Positions 7,879 to 15,949 of a stretch of DNA of 64,000 bases are shown here, piece by piece. Origin of the DNA: Solirubrobacterales bacterium (lineage in GTDB: Bacteria; Actinomycetota; Thermoleophilia; Solirubrobacterales; Solirubrobacteraceae). The stretch is from NCBI GenBank assembly GCA_003244205.1, contig QHBW01000032.1, forward strand, positions 28,157-92,156, written 5' to 3'. Position 1 is the stretch's first letter; each line of letters begins with the position of its first letter. The notes under the pieces were generated by a model that was not told the DNA's origin, made no database searches, and was given only the letters and a program-made list of their open reading frames with translations. A program made the translations under genes and the position numbers.

Positions 7879-8853
7879 TCAGCCGAGCACCGGGAGTCGG
7901 CGCTCGGTGGCGAGCGCGTCGAGCGCGTCCTGCATCGTGGCGGTGACATATTCGTAGACCTCGTCCACGTCGGGTTCGGCGCCGAAGACCTCGCGCAGGT
8001 AGATCGGCGGCAGGACCTCGACGACGATCTTGGCGGGCAGCGGGAAGTGCCCGAGCATGTCGCCGACGTTCAGGCCCCACGGCAGGGCGAGCGAGATCGG
8101 CAGCACCTTGAGACGGAACATGCGGTCGAGTCGCAGCGCGCGCGCGAGGCCGTCGCCACGGCTGAGGAAGAGCGCTGTCTCCTGCCCGCCGGCCGACACC
8201 ACCGGGACGATCGGGACGTCCTGGTCGAGCGCGAGGCGGACGAATCCGCGGCGCCCGGCGAAGTCGACGCGATGACGCTCCCAGCTCGGCCGGTGGACCT
8301 CCCAGTCGCCGCCGGGGTAGACGAGCAGGGCGGCTCCTGAGCGCAGCGCCTTCTCGGCGTTCTGCGGAGAGGCAGCCACGGTCCCGTACTTGCGCAGCAG
8401 CGCCAGCCCGGGCATCGAGAGCACGAGGTTGTGGGCGAGCTGGTAGAAGGCGCGCTCGACGCCGAAGTAGGCAGAGAATGCAAGCGTGAAGACGCTGGTG
8501 TCGGGCGTCACGTTCCCGCCGGAGTGGTTTCCGACGAGCAGGACCGGCCCCGTCTCGGGCACGTTCTCCAGACCGCGCACCTCGGCGCGAAACCAGAGGC
8601 TCGCCAGCAGCCAGAGTCGCGGCAGGCTCTCGCGGATGTAGTCGGGATCGCGCTCGTCGAGGTCTGCCGGGGGGATACGGCTGGAGACGGCGCTCGTCAG
8701 GGCCCGGGCGATGCGTCCGAGCGGATTGCCGGCTCCCCCGCGGCGCTCGCCGCGCTGCTGGGATTCGGCCTGCTCCGGGGCCGGGCGGGCAATCGGGGCG
8801 TCGCCCGCGTGGCCGTTGCCGCGGGCGGCCTCGGCAGTGGATGGCGGCTCCAT
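7879..8853 (-). CDS. Lysophospholipid acyltransferase family protein
   Basis: A 324-residue PlsC-fold acyltransferase. A low-complexity Ala/Gly/Arg-rich N-terminus (residues 1-55) precedes the domain. In place of the usual HX4D box it has GNHSGGNVTPD, an arrangement found in a subset of actinobacterial acyltransferases, then YPGGDWEVHRPSWERH in the position of the glycerol-phosphate site (FPEG) and VPIVPVVSAGGQETALF. It probably acylates a lipid acceptor at the membrane; the acceptor is unclear. It is divergent to cysS and followed by the SRPBCC gene. Confidence 0.75.
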   Translation of the reverse strand: MEPPSTAEAARGNGHAGDAPIARPAPEQAESQQRGERRGGAGNPLGRIARALTSAVSSRIPPADLDERDPDYIRESLPRLWLLASLWFRAEVRGLENVPETGPVLLVGNHSGGNVTPDTSVFTLAFSAYFGVERAFYQLAHNLVLSMPGLALLRKYGTVAASPQNAEKALRSGAALLVYPGGDWEVHRPSWERHRVDFAGRRGFVRLALDQDVPIVPVVSAGGQETALFLSRGDGLARALRLDRMFRLKVLPISLALPWGLNVGDMLGHFPLPAKIVVEVLPPIYLREVFGAEPDVDEVYEYVTATMQDALDALATERRLPVLG

Positions 8854-8914
8854 CGCGAACGCAGTCTACGCGCGCGAGCCCGATCTGTTGGCGCGCGACC
8901 TAGTGTTATCCGCC

Positions 8915-10315
8915 ATGCGCGAGGTCCGCCTCCACGACACCCACTCCGGAGAGCTGATCACGCTGCGCCCGCGAAGCGGCGGCGAGGTAGGGATCTACGC
9001 CTGCGGCCCGACCGTCTACCGGCGCATCCACGTCGGCAACGCCCGTCCCTTCGTCGTCTTCTCGCTCTTGCGGCGCTTCCTCGCCCACGAGGGCTACGCG
9101 CCGCGGCTGGTGGTCAACATCACCGACGTCAACGACAAGATCTACGCCGAAGCGCGCGTGGCCGGCGTGAGCTCGCAGCAGCTCGCCCGCGAGATGACCG
9201 GCCACTATCTGGCCGACACCGAGGCGCTCGGACTCGGGCGCCCCGACGCCGAGCCGCTGGCCTCCGAGACGATCGCTGCGATCGTCGCTCTGATCGAGAC
9301 GCTGATCGCGCGCGGCCATGCCTACGTCGCCGCCGGCGACGTCTACTTCAGCGTGCGCTCCTTCCCCGCCTACGGCTCGCTGTCGCACCGTCAGGTCGAC
9401 GACATGGACCAGGGCGAGGACAGCGAATGGGCAGAGCGCAAGCGCGATCCGCTCGACTTCGCCCTCTGGAAGGCGGCCAAGCCCGAGGAGGACAGCTCGT
9501 GGGAGGCGCCGTGGGGTCGTGGCCGGCCCGGATGGCACATCGAGTGCTCGGCGATGGCCGAGCGGCTGCTGGGACTCGGCTTCGAGGTCCACGGAGGCGG
9601 AGCCGACCTCGTCTTTCCTCACCACGAGAACGAGGCGGCCCAGACCGTCGCTGCCCACGGCGAGCCGCTCGCTCAGATCTGGATGCACAACGGCATGCTG
9701 CGCGTCGACCGCGAGACGATGTCCAAATCGATCGGCAACGTCACGCTGTTGCACGAGGCGATCGCACGCCACGGGCACCACGCCGTCTTGATGTACCTCT
9801 GCGGTTCCCACTACCGCAAGCCGATCGACTTCTCCGAGGCAGCGCTGGCAGAGGCCTCAGCGCGCGTCGCGCGCGTGCGCGAGGCCGGCCGGCGGCTCGC
9901 CGAAGGGCCCAGTCCGCAGGATCTGGCTCGCTGGCATGAGCAGTTCTTCGTCGCACTCGCCGATGACTTCAACACCGCCGAAGCGCTCAACGGTGCCCTC
10001 TTCCCCTGGGTCAGGGAGGCCAATGCCCGCGGCGACCGCGGCGAGACCGTCGGCGACGCCGATCTACGCGACATGCTCGCGGTGCTCGGGCTCGACGGGC
10101 TCGTCTGTGGCGAGGGCGACGAAGCGGGCGAGCTCGTCGCCGCCGGCGCGCCGGCTGACGTGCGCGCGCTCGTCGAGCGCCGCGTGCAAGCCCGGCGTAA
10201 ACGGGACTTTACGCTCGCCGATCGGCTGCGCGACGAGCTCGCCGAGCTGGGATGGGAGGTGCGCGACGGCGCCGGCGAGCCGCAGCTGATCCGCTTGCGC
10301 GATCGCCCGCCGTGA
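8915..10315 (+). CDS. cysS: Cysteinyl-tRNA synthetase
   Basis: Charges tRNA-Cys. 466 residues, class I. Visible are the zinc Cys in YACGPTVYRRIHVGNARPFV with the HIGH-equivalent HVGN, the second zinc Cys in WHIECSAMAERLLG, HGGGADLVFPHHENE, and the MSKS loop (TMSKSIGNV, residues 269-272). The C-terminal DALR-type helical domain ends DFTLADRLRDELAELGWEVRD. ATG 8915 gives MREVRLHDTHSGE, the normal cysteinyl start; longer in-frame extensions overlap the divergent acyltransferase. The stop overlaps rlmB (GTGA), as in the Bacillus order cysS...rlmB. Confidence 0.96.
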   Translation: MREVRLHDTHSGELITLRPRSGGEVGIYACGPTVYRRIHVGNARPFVVFSLLRRFLAHEGYAPRLVVNITDVNDKIYAEARVAGVSSQQLAREMTGHYLADTEALGLGRPDAEPLASETIAAIVALIETLIARGHAYVAAGDVYFSVRSFPAYGSLSHRQVDDMDQGEDSEWAERKRDPLDFALWKAAKPEEDSSWEAPWGRGRPGWHIECSAMAERLLGLGFEVHGGGADLVFPHHENEAAQTVAAHGEPLAQIWMHNGMLRVDRETMSKSIGNVTLLHEAIARHGHHAVLMYLCGSHYRKPIDFSEAALAEASARVARVREAGRRLAEGPSPQDLARWHEQFFVALADDFNTAEALNGALFPWVREANARGDRGETVGDADLRDMLAVLGLDGLVCGEGDEAGELVAAGAPADVRALVERRVQARRKRDFTLADRLRDELAELGWEVRDGAGEPQLIRLRDRPP

Positions 10316-11016
10316 TCGTCTACGGCCGCAACGCTGTGCGCGAAGCGATCCGCGGGCCGCGCGAGGTGCGGCGGGCATGGGCGACGGAGCGGGCGGCGGC
10401 CGACGTGCTCGATCGCTCGGCGGTAGGGGTCACGATCGTCTCGGACCCAGCGGCGCTCGAGCGCCGCTGCGGATCGCCCGAGCACCAGGGCGTGTGCGTC
10501 GAGGTCTCCGCCTACCGCTACGCCGACGCCGCCGAGCTGGTGGGACTCGCCAGCCCGATGATCGTCGCGCTGGACGAGATCCAGGACCCCCAGAATCTCG
10601 GCGCCGTCTGTCGCACCGCGGAGGCCGTTGGCGTAACCGGGGTCGTGATCGCCGAGCGCCGCAGTGCGGAGGTGACCGCGGCGGTGTGTCGCGCGTCCGC
10701 CGGGGCGGTCGAGCACCTGGCTGTGGCTCGCGTGCGCAACCTCGCCGACTTCCTGCTCTCCGCGCGTGACGCGGGCTGCTGGAGCTACGGGGCGGCTGCG
10801 GGCGCGGCCGTCCGCTACGACGCCCCGGACTACCGCGGCGGCGTCGTCCTCGTGCTCGGCTCTGAAGGCCGTGGCCTGCGTCCGCGCGTCGCAGCGGCGT
10901 GCGATCAGCTCGTCGCGTTGCCGCTGCGGGGAAGGGTCAGCTCGCTGAACGTCTCGGCCGCAGCCGCCGCGCTGATGTATGAAATCTTGCGTCAGCGACT
11001 TGACAGCGGCTCATAA
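10312..11016 (+). CDS. rlmB: 23S rRNA (guanosine-2'-O-)-methyltransferase RlmB / TrmH family
   Basis: A SPOUT-class RNA 2'-O-methyltransferase of 234 residues. The N-terminal substrate-binding domain starts IVYGRNAVREAI; the trefoil-knot catalytic domain contains ALDEIQDPQNLGAVCRTAEAVGV, LVLGSEGRGLRP and the C-terminal LPLRGRVSSLNVSAAAAALMYE, the three signature motifs. The GTG start overlaps the cysS stop (GTGA), supporting coupling. Function as RlmB (G2251) is inferred from gene order and family; related TrmH enzymes cannot be excluded. Confidence 0.9.
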   Translation: MIVYGRNAVREAIRGPREVRRAWATERAAADVLDRSAVGVTIVSDPAALERRCGSPEHQGVCVEVSAYRYADAAELVGLASPMIVALDEIQDPQNLGAVCRTAEAVGVTGVVIAERRSAEVTAAVCRASAGAVEHLAVARVRNLADFLLSARDAGCWSYGAAAGAAVRYDAPDYRGGVVLVLGSEGRGLRPRVAAACDQLVALPLRGRVSSLNVSAAAAALMYEILRQRLDSGS

Positions 11017-11047
11017 CCATGCCACGCTCCCGCGTAGGATAAGCCTG

Positions 11048-11070
11048 AAGTCGAACCTGAGAATCGACTT
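11048..11070 (+). other. Small hairpin upstream of sigH
   Basis: AAGTCGA (11048-11054) and TCGACTT (11064-11070) form a 7-bp stem with a 9-base loop, in the 157-base space between rlmB and the sigma factor gene. It could terminate the cysS-rlmB transcript or lie in the sigH leader. No promoter with clear -35/-10 elements was recognised here. Confidence 0.3.
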
Positions 11071-11173
11071 TGGGAGACCGGCGCCTCTGGGGAGGGGACG
11101 CGTCACGACAGCATCGGGTGTGCTCCGTGTGCTCTAGTGGCTCAGCGGTGCATTGCCCGGAAAGGACGCTTCC

Positions 11174-11830
11174 GTGGCCAGGTTCGCTCCCGAGTCTCAA
11201 GCTCATGTCAAGCTTGATGACTACTATCTGATTGCGCTCGCCAAACAGGGTCGCCCCGACGCGTACGACACGCTGATGCGCCGTTACTACGGCTTCGTGC
11301 GGCTGAAGGCATCGTCGTATTTCATCGCCGGCGGTGACGGCGACGATCTCATTCAGGAAGGGCTCGTCGGTCTCTACAAGGCCGTGCGGGACTACCGCTC
11401 CGACCGCGAGTCGAGCTTCCGCAACTTCGCCGAGCTCTGCATCACGCGCCAGATCATCACCGCGGTGAAGACCGCGACGCGCAACAAGCACACCCCGCTC
11501 AACGGCTACGTCTCCTTCTCGACCAGCCCCGCAGGGATGGGTGGGAGCGGGGACAACGAGCCGACGCTCGACGAGCTGCTGCCGGGCTCGCCGGTGCACG
11601 ACCCGGTCAACCAGGCGATCTCCTCCGAGGAGCTGCGTTCGCTTGTGGCCTGTCTGTCGACGGTGCTCTCAGAGCTCGAGTCGCGCGTGCTGTCGCTCTA
11701 CCTCGACGGGCACTCCTACGAGTACATCGGCGAGCGCCTGGGGTGCGAGGCCAAGACGGTGGACAACGCGCTGCAGCGCGTGAAGCGCAAGGTGGCGGCG
11801 CATCTGGCGTCGCGCGCTGTCGCTGCGTAG
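11174..11830 (+). CDS. sigH: SigH-type RNA polymerase sigma factor
   Basis: A sigma-70 family protein of 218 residues, the length of Bacillus SigH. Region 2 is clear (AYDTLMRRYYGFVRLKASSYF then DLIQEGLVGLYKAVRDYR, with RNFAELCITRQIITAVKTATR binding the -10), and region 4 is the C-terminal helix-turn-helix (EYIGERLGCEAKTVDNALQRVKRK). GTG 11174 follows AAAGGA by seven bases and is preferred over TTG 11153. It stands downstream of cysS-rlmB as in Firmicutes, though this organism type is not a known endospore former, so a role in stationary-phase or stress transcription is inferred. Confidence 0.88.
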   Translation: MARFAPESQAHVKLDDYYLIALAKQGRPDAYDTLMRRYYGFVRLKASSYFIAGGDGDDLIQEGLVGLYKAVRDYRSDRESSFRNFAELCITRQIITAVKTATRNKHTPLNGYVSFSTSPAGMGGSGDNEPTLDELLPGSPVHDPVNQAISSEELRSLVACLSTVLSELESRVLSLYLDGHSYEYIGERLGCEAKTVDNALQRVKRKVAAHLASRAVAA

Positions 11831-11855
11831 GCGCCCGCAGGGTCGGGGGTCGTCC

Positions 11856-12233
11856 GTGCTGTCGCGCTTCTACGCCGCTGTGCGCACCGCCGCGCGCGCG
11901 CAGGCCTACGTCGAGGACCTGCGCTCGCACCGCATCCGCCTGGCCTCGGTGAGCTCGAGCGGCGACGGTCCCTCCGACCACCCCCCGACGGGCTACCTCG
12001 GCAACCTTTTGATGTTCGACTCGCTGGCGTCGAATCTCGCCCAGCCCGGCGGCTCCTTCGCCGACACCAACAACGCCTCCGACATCTTCTTGTGGGGGGA
12101 CAAGGACCGCTTGGTCAAGCTGCGCTCGATTCCGTGCAACACGGGCTGCCATCCGCTCAACGGCGCCTCCAGCGATCCCGTGACCAGCTACGTCGACAAC
12201 TACACGCTCTTTTATCGCAACGGCCAGCTCTGA
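11856..12233 (+). CDS. Hypothetical protein, C-terminus truncated by a tandem duplication
   Basis: 125 residues, not recognised as a named family. The middle (SNLAQPGGSFADTNNASDIFLWG) recalls the SNL..GDTN..SDVF.. repeats of secreted beta-propeller proteins. The product now ends NGQL because a 19-bp unit is present three times; without the two extra copies the frame would continue NGQLWMHYIP-stop, with the original TAG at 12287-12289. So the last six residues have been lost. GTG 11856 is the likely start, 25 bases after sigH. It may be a degrading fragment of a larger gene. Confidence 0.5.
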   Translation: MLSRFYAAVRTAARAQAYVEDLRSHRIRLASVSSSGDGPSDHPPTGYLGNLLMFDSLASNLAQPGGSFADTNNASDIFLWGDKDRLVKLRSIPCNTGCHPLNGASSDPVTSYVDNYTLFYRNGQL

Positions 12234-12270
12234 TCGCAACGGCCAGCTCTGATCGCAACGGCCAGCTCTG
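12214..12270 (+). repeat. 19-bp perfect tandem repeat, three copies
   Basis: The unit atcgcaacggccagctctg occurs at 12214-12232, 12233-12251 and 12252-12270 without a mismatch. Two added units are 38 bases, not a multiple of three, and the junction creates the TGA (12231-12233) that now ends the overlapping gene. Perfect copies imply a recent or actively maintained duplication. Confidence 0.95.
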
Positions 12271-12360
12271 GATGCACTACATCCCGTAGGAGGCAGTCGC
12301 GTGGCCCCATCGCCGAGACCCGCGGCGGGCTCTCTTCGTCGACTCGGATAGAACATCTCC

Positions 12361-14058
12361 GTGCGCGCCCACGTGCTAGCGCTCGCAGCCATGGCGAGCG
12401 TCGCCGCCGCGGCCGGCGCCGGTGGCGCCGCTGCGGCACGTGCGTCCGCTGCGGATCGCCTCGGCGCCAACCCACCGGTCCCTGGGTCGACATGGACGAC
12501 GTTCGGCGGAGATCCCGGCCGAACGAACGCCGATGCAAACCCAGCGGCGCCGCTGCCCTTCGCGCCGGCGTGGACGAGCCCGTTGCTCGATGGCGACGTC
12601 TATGGTCAGCCGCTGCAGTACGGCGGTCTGGTGTACGTCGCCACCGAGAACAACAGCGTTTACGCGCTCGACGCGACCACGGGACGCACGGTCTGGCAAG
12701 ACAACGTCGGCCTCGCGGCACCGAGCAATCGCTTGGCGTGCGGCAACATCGAGCCGCGGGTCGGGATCACCAGCACCCCAGTGATCGACCCCGCGAGCAG
12801 CGCGATCTACGTCGTGGCTGACACCTGGGACGGCCAGAGCAACGCGCAGCACGTCCTGGCCGGCTACGACCTCGCCTCCGGGCGGGCGCTGTTTGCCCCC
12901 CGACCCGTGGATCCGGCCGACGGCGACTCACCAAACCAGCTGCTCCAGCGCCCGGCTTTGGCGCTGGATGGCGGCGAGGTGATCATCGGCTATGGCGGCA
13001 ATGACGCTGATCACGGCGAGCAGGGCTGCGACAACTACCACGGTGCCGTCGTCGCAGCTCCGCTTGCTGGCGGCGCGAACCGCACCTACCACGTGACCGA
13101 TCCCCAGGGGGCGATCTGGGGAACGAGCGGACCCGCGGTGGATGGCCACGGCTCGATCTACGTCTCAAGCGGCGACGGCAACGGGTCGCTGACCTCGGCC
13201 TTCGGGCAGTCCAACGCGGTCATCGAGCTCGACGCGGCGCTCTCGCAGCAGAGCTTCTTCACGCCAGCGGCCTGGAAGCTCGACGATCTCGCCGACCTCG
13301 ACCTCGGCTCGACGGGCCCGCTGCTGCTGCCCGGCGGGCTCCTCTACCAGGACGGCAAGGACGCCCAGGGCTACCTGCTCTCCGCCGACGATCTCGGCGG
13401 GATTGGGGGTCAGCTCTACAGCGCGCCGGTGTGCCAGGGATTTGGCGGCGACGCGTATGCCGCGGGGCACATCTACGTAGGCTGCATCGACGGGACGCGC
13501 GCGCTCGCCCTCGACAGCGCCAACCGCCGCTTCGCGGTGCTCTGGCAGGCCCCAGCAACGGCGAACGGTCCGCCCGTGGTGGCCGGCGGCCTCGTTTGGA
13601 CGATCGGCTACTACACCAGCCAGCTCTATGGATTCGACCCAGCGAGCGGGGCGTTGAAGGTCCAGCAGCCGCTGGCGGAAGCGATGCACTTCGCCTCTGC
13701 GGGCGTTGCCGACGGACGCCTGCTGGTGCCCGCCGGGCAGGTCGTCAGCGCGTTCACCATCGCCTCGCCGCCGCCCGGCTCCGACAGTCCGCTCGTCGTC
13801 GTGGGGGGCAGCCGTTGCCGGGTTCCGCGGCTGCGCTTCTACTCGTTGACCCGAGCCCGGCGCGCGCTCGCCCGTGCCGGCTGCCGACTCGGTCGCGTCT
13901 ACAGGCCACATACGCTCGCGGCCAGTCGGCGCGCCCTCGTCAAGGGGGTGCTGGTGGTATTGCGCCAGTCCCCGCCGGCGGGAGTCTCGCTCGCTCCCGG
14001 GACGCGCATCAACCTTCGGCTCGGACACGGCCCGCCGGCCGCCCAGCGGCGCCGTTGA
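12361..14058 (+). CDS. Exported PQQ-like beta-propeller protein with C-terminal PASTA-type domain
   Basis: 565 residues. The N-terminus (residues 1-30) is an alanine-rich signal peptide. The body is a quinoprotein-like WD40/PQQ propeller with repeats such as VYVATENNSVYALDATTGRTVW, HVLAGYDLASGRALF and VWTIGYYTSQLYGFDPASG. The last about 85 residues resemble a PASTA domain (CRVPRLRFYSLTRARRAL, then QSPPAGVSLAPGTRINLRLG) with the paired Cys seen in actinobacterial versions, suggesting cell-wall association. No dehydrogenase active-site residues were identified, so binding or scaffolding is as likely as catalysis. The stop lies in a large terminator stem. Confidence 0.75.
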   Translation: MRAHVLALAAMASVAAAAGAGGAAAARASAADRLGANPPVPGSTWTTFGGDPGRTNADANPAAPLPFAPAWTSPLLDGDVYGQPLQYGGLVYVATENNSVYALDATTGRTVWQDNVGLAAPSNRLACGNIEPRVGITSTPVIDPASSAIYVVADTWDGQSNAQHVLAGYDLASGRALFAPRPVDPADGDSPNQLLQRPALALDGGEVIIGYGGNDADHGEQGCDNYHGAVVAAPLAGGANRTYHVTDPQGAIWGTSGPAVDGHGSIYVSSGDGNGSLTSAFGQSNAVIELDAALSQQSFFTPAAWKLDDLADLDLGSTGPLLLPGGLLYQDGKDAQGYLLSADDLGGIGGQLYSAPVCQGFGGDAYAAGHIYVGCIDGTRALALDSANRRFAVLWQAPATANGPPVVAGGLVWTIGYYTSQLYGFDPASGALKVQQPLAEAMHFASAGVADGRLLVPAGQVVSAFTIASPPPGSDSPLVVVGGSRCRVPRLRFYSLTRARRALARAGCRLGRVYRPHTLAASRRALVKGVLVVLRQSPPAGVSLAPGTRINLRLGHGPPAAQRRR

Positions 14059-14104
14059 GCTCAGCGGCGCACTGAGCTCAGCGACGCGCTGAGCTCAACG
14101 GCGC
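14049..14104. terminator. 18-bp perfect inverted repeat holding the stop codons of both convergent genes
   Basis: GCGCCGTTGAGCTCAGCG (14049-14066) pairs exactly with 14087-14104. The 20-base loop itself holds the palindrome CTGAGCTCAG, so TGAGCTCA is present three times. The left arm contains the stop of the propeller gene (14056-14058), the right arm the stop of modC (14095-14097 on the minus strand). A bidirectional terminator is the likely role. Confidence 0.7.
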
Positions 14105-15159
14105 ACGACTCGGGTCGCCGTCGCCTTCCAGGTCGCGGCGACACGCATCCCGGGGTGAAGGCCAAGCTCGCGAGCGCCCCGCTCGGTGACCTCGGCCACC
14201 AGCGCCTGGGGCGCGGCGAGGGCGACGCGGACGCGCTGACCGAGAGCGGTGATCGAGACGACCTCGGCCTCGATCCGATTTTGCGCGGAGGAGCGCGACG
14301 GCGCGTCGAGCGGTTGGATCGCGATCTCCCAGGGGAACACGGTCGCCGCGACCGGGCCACGACCGCTGTCGATCGCGGTGATGCTCCCACCTCCGTCGAT
14401 CTCGATGCGGGTAGTACCGTCGGCAGCGGCGTGGGCGATGCCCGTGAGCACCACCGCGCCCGCGAAGTCGGCAACGAACGCCGACGCCGGTGCGCCGGCG
14501 AGCTCGCTCGCCGTGCCCCGCTGAACCACGCGGCCGCCGTCGATCACCCCGACACGGTCGCCGAGCAGCGCCGCCTCAGCGAAGTCGTGGGTGACCAGCA
14601 CCGTCGGTACGCCGGCATCGCGGAGCAGGGCGCCGAGCTCGCGCGCCGCGCTGGACCGCGTGCGGCGGTCGAGCGCCGACAGCGGCTCGTCGAGCAGCAG
14701 CGCGCGGGGGCGCAGCGCGAGCGTCCGCGCCAGCGCCACGCGCTGGCGCTCGCCGCCCGACAGCGCGCTCGGTCGCGCGTCCGCGAGCCCCCCGATGCCG
14801 AAGCGATCGAGCAGCTCCAGCGCTCCGGCGCGGCGCTCGGAGCGCCGCCGCTTGCGCACGGGGAAGGCGACGTTGCGCCACACCGCCAGGTGCTCGAAGA
14901 GGGCGTAGTCCTGGAAGACGTAGCCACAGCGCCGCTGCTCGGGTGGACAGCTGACTCCGCGCGCGGTGTCGAGCCAGACCGCCTGACCGCAGCTGACACG
15001 GCCGCTGCTCGGCGCCAGCAGCCCGGCGATGATCCGCAGGACGCTGGTCTTGCCCGCTCCGGACGGTCCCGCGAGCGCGAGGCAGCGTCCCTCCGGCACC
15101 TCGAGCGCGATGTCGAGCTCGAAGCCAGCCCAGCGATGGCTCGCCTCAGCGCGCAGCAC
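14095..15159 (-). CDS. modC: Molybdate ABC transporter ATP-binding protein
   Basis: 354 residues. Walker A GPSGAGKT at 31-38, Q-loop VFQDYALFEH, signature LSGGE at 133-137, Walker B LLLDEP at 154-159 and the switch His (VLVTHDFAEA). After residue 240 a TOBE/Mop-type domain follows (IEAEVVSITALGQRVRVALA), typical for ModC and shared with related anion importers. It energises uptake by ModB at the membrane. The start overlaps the modB stop by 14 bases. Together with modA and the HTH-TOBE regulator the assignment to molybdate (or tungstate) is well supported. Confidence 0.9.
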   Translation of the reverse strand: MLRAEASHRWAGFELDIALEVPEGRCLALAGPSGAGKTSVLRIIAGLLAPSSGRVSCGQAVWLDTARGVSCPPEQRRCGYVFQDYALFEHLAVWRNVAFPVRKRRRSERRAGALELLDRFGIGGLADARPSALSGGERQRVALARTLALRPRALLLDEPLSALDRRTRSSAARELGALLRDAGVPTVLVTHDFAEAALLGDRVGVIDGGRVVQRGTASELAGAPASAFVADFAGAVVLTGIAHAAADGTTRIEIDGGGSITAIDSGRGPVAATVFPWEIAIQPLDAPSRSSAQNRIEAEVVSITALGQRVRVALAAPQALVAEVTERGARELGLHPGMRVAATWKATATRVVRR

Positions 15160-15949
15160 GGCCGAGCAGGCTTGCTCCGGCGAGCGCCTTGATCGCGATC
15201 AGCAGCGCGGCGGAAACCGCCAGCAAGGTCGCCGACAGCGCAAGCGCGCCGGGGAAGTCCGTCGAGAAGCGGTCATAGATGGCGAGCGGAGCGGTCTGCG
15301 TGATCCCGCGGAAGGACCCGGCAAACATCAGCGTGGCGCCAAACTCTCCCAGCGCGCGCCCCCACGCCAGCGCGAGCCCTGCGAGGATGCCGGCGCGCGC
15401 GGCGGGCAGCGCCACCGCGGCGAAGGTGCGGGCAGGACCGGCCCCGAGCGTCCGCGCCGCCTCCAGCCAGCGGGGGTCCAGCGCCGCGAAGGCCGACTGG
15501 GCCTGACGGATGTAGAAAGGGGCCGCGACGAAGACGAGCGCGGTGACGACCCCGGCGGTCTGGAGCACGAGCTGGATGTGGGCGTCCCGCAGCGCGCCGC
15601 CGAGGATGCCCTGTGGGCCGAGCGCCGCCAGCAGCCCGATGCCGGCCACGGCCGGCGGCAGGACGAGCGGCAGCTCGACCAGCGTGACCACCACGGCCTT
15701 GCCAGGGAAGGCGCGTGTCGCCAGCAGATAGGCCGCGGGCGTCCCGACAGCCACGATGATCCCGATCGCGATTGCGGTCGTCTCCAGACTCAGGCGCAGC
15801 GCGACTGCGGCCGAGGGATCCCCGAGGCTGGAGACGAGCTGGGCGGGATTGGTATTGAAGAAAATGGCCACGACGGGGAGCACGAGGAAGGCGAGGCTCG
15901 CAGCGAGCGCCAATCCGAGCAGCGCGACGAAGCCCGTGGGGCGGCTCAT
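15146..15949 (-). CDS. modB: Molybdate ABC transporter permease
   Basis: 267 residues with about six membrane segments, beginning MSRPTGFVALLGLALAASLAFLV cut here to its first helix. The cytoplasmic EAA loop that docks on ModC is visible as LEAARTLGAGPARTFAAVALP with the G-x9-P spacing, followed by GRALGEFGATLMFAG, highly characteristic of molybdate permeases. The ATG at 15949 overlaps the modA stop (ATGA). A much longer upstream frame on this strand overlaps modA and is not the real start. Confidence 0.92.
   Translation of the reverse strand: MSRPTGFVALLGLALAASLAFLVLPVVAIFFNTNPAQLVSSLGDPSAAVALRLSLETTAIAIGIIVAVGTPAAYLLATRAFPGKAVVVTLVELPLVLPPAVAGIGLLAALGPQGILGGALRDAHIQLVLQTAGVVTALVFVAAPFYIRQAQSAFAALDPRWLEAARTLGAGPARTFAAVALPAARAGILAGLALAWGRALGEFGATLMFAGSFRGITQTAPLAIYDRFSTDFPGALALSATLLAVSAALLIAIKALAGASLLGRAAR

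Noticed and set aside
11125..11165. Sequence resembling a tRNA D-arm (TAGTGGCTCAGCGGT) before sigH
   Set aside because: No matching acceptor, anticodon or T arm could be folded around it.
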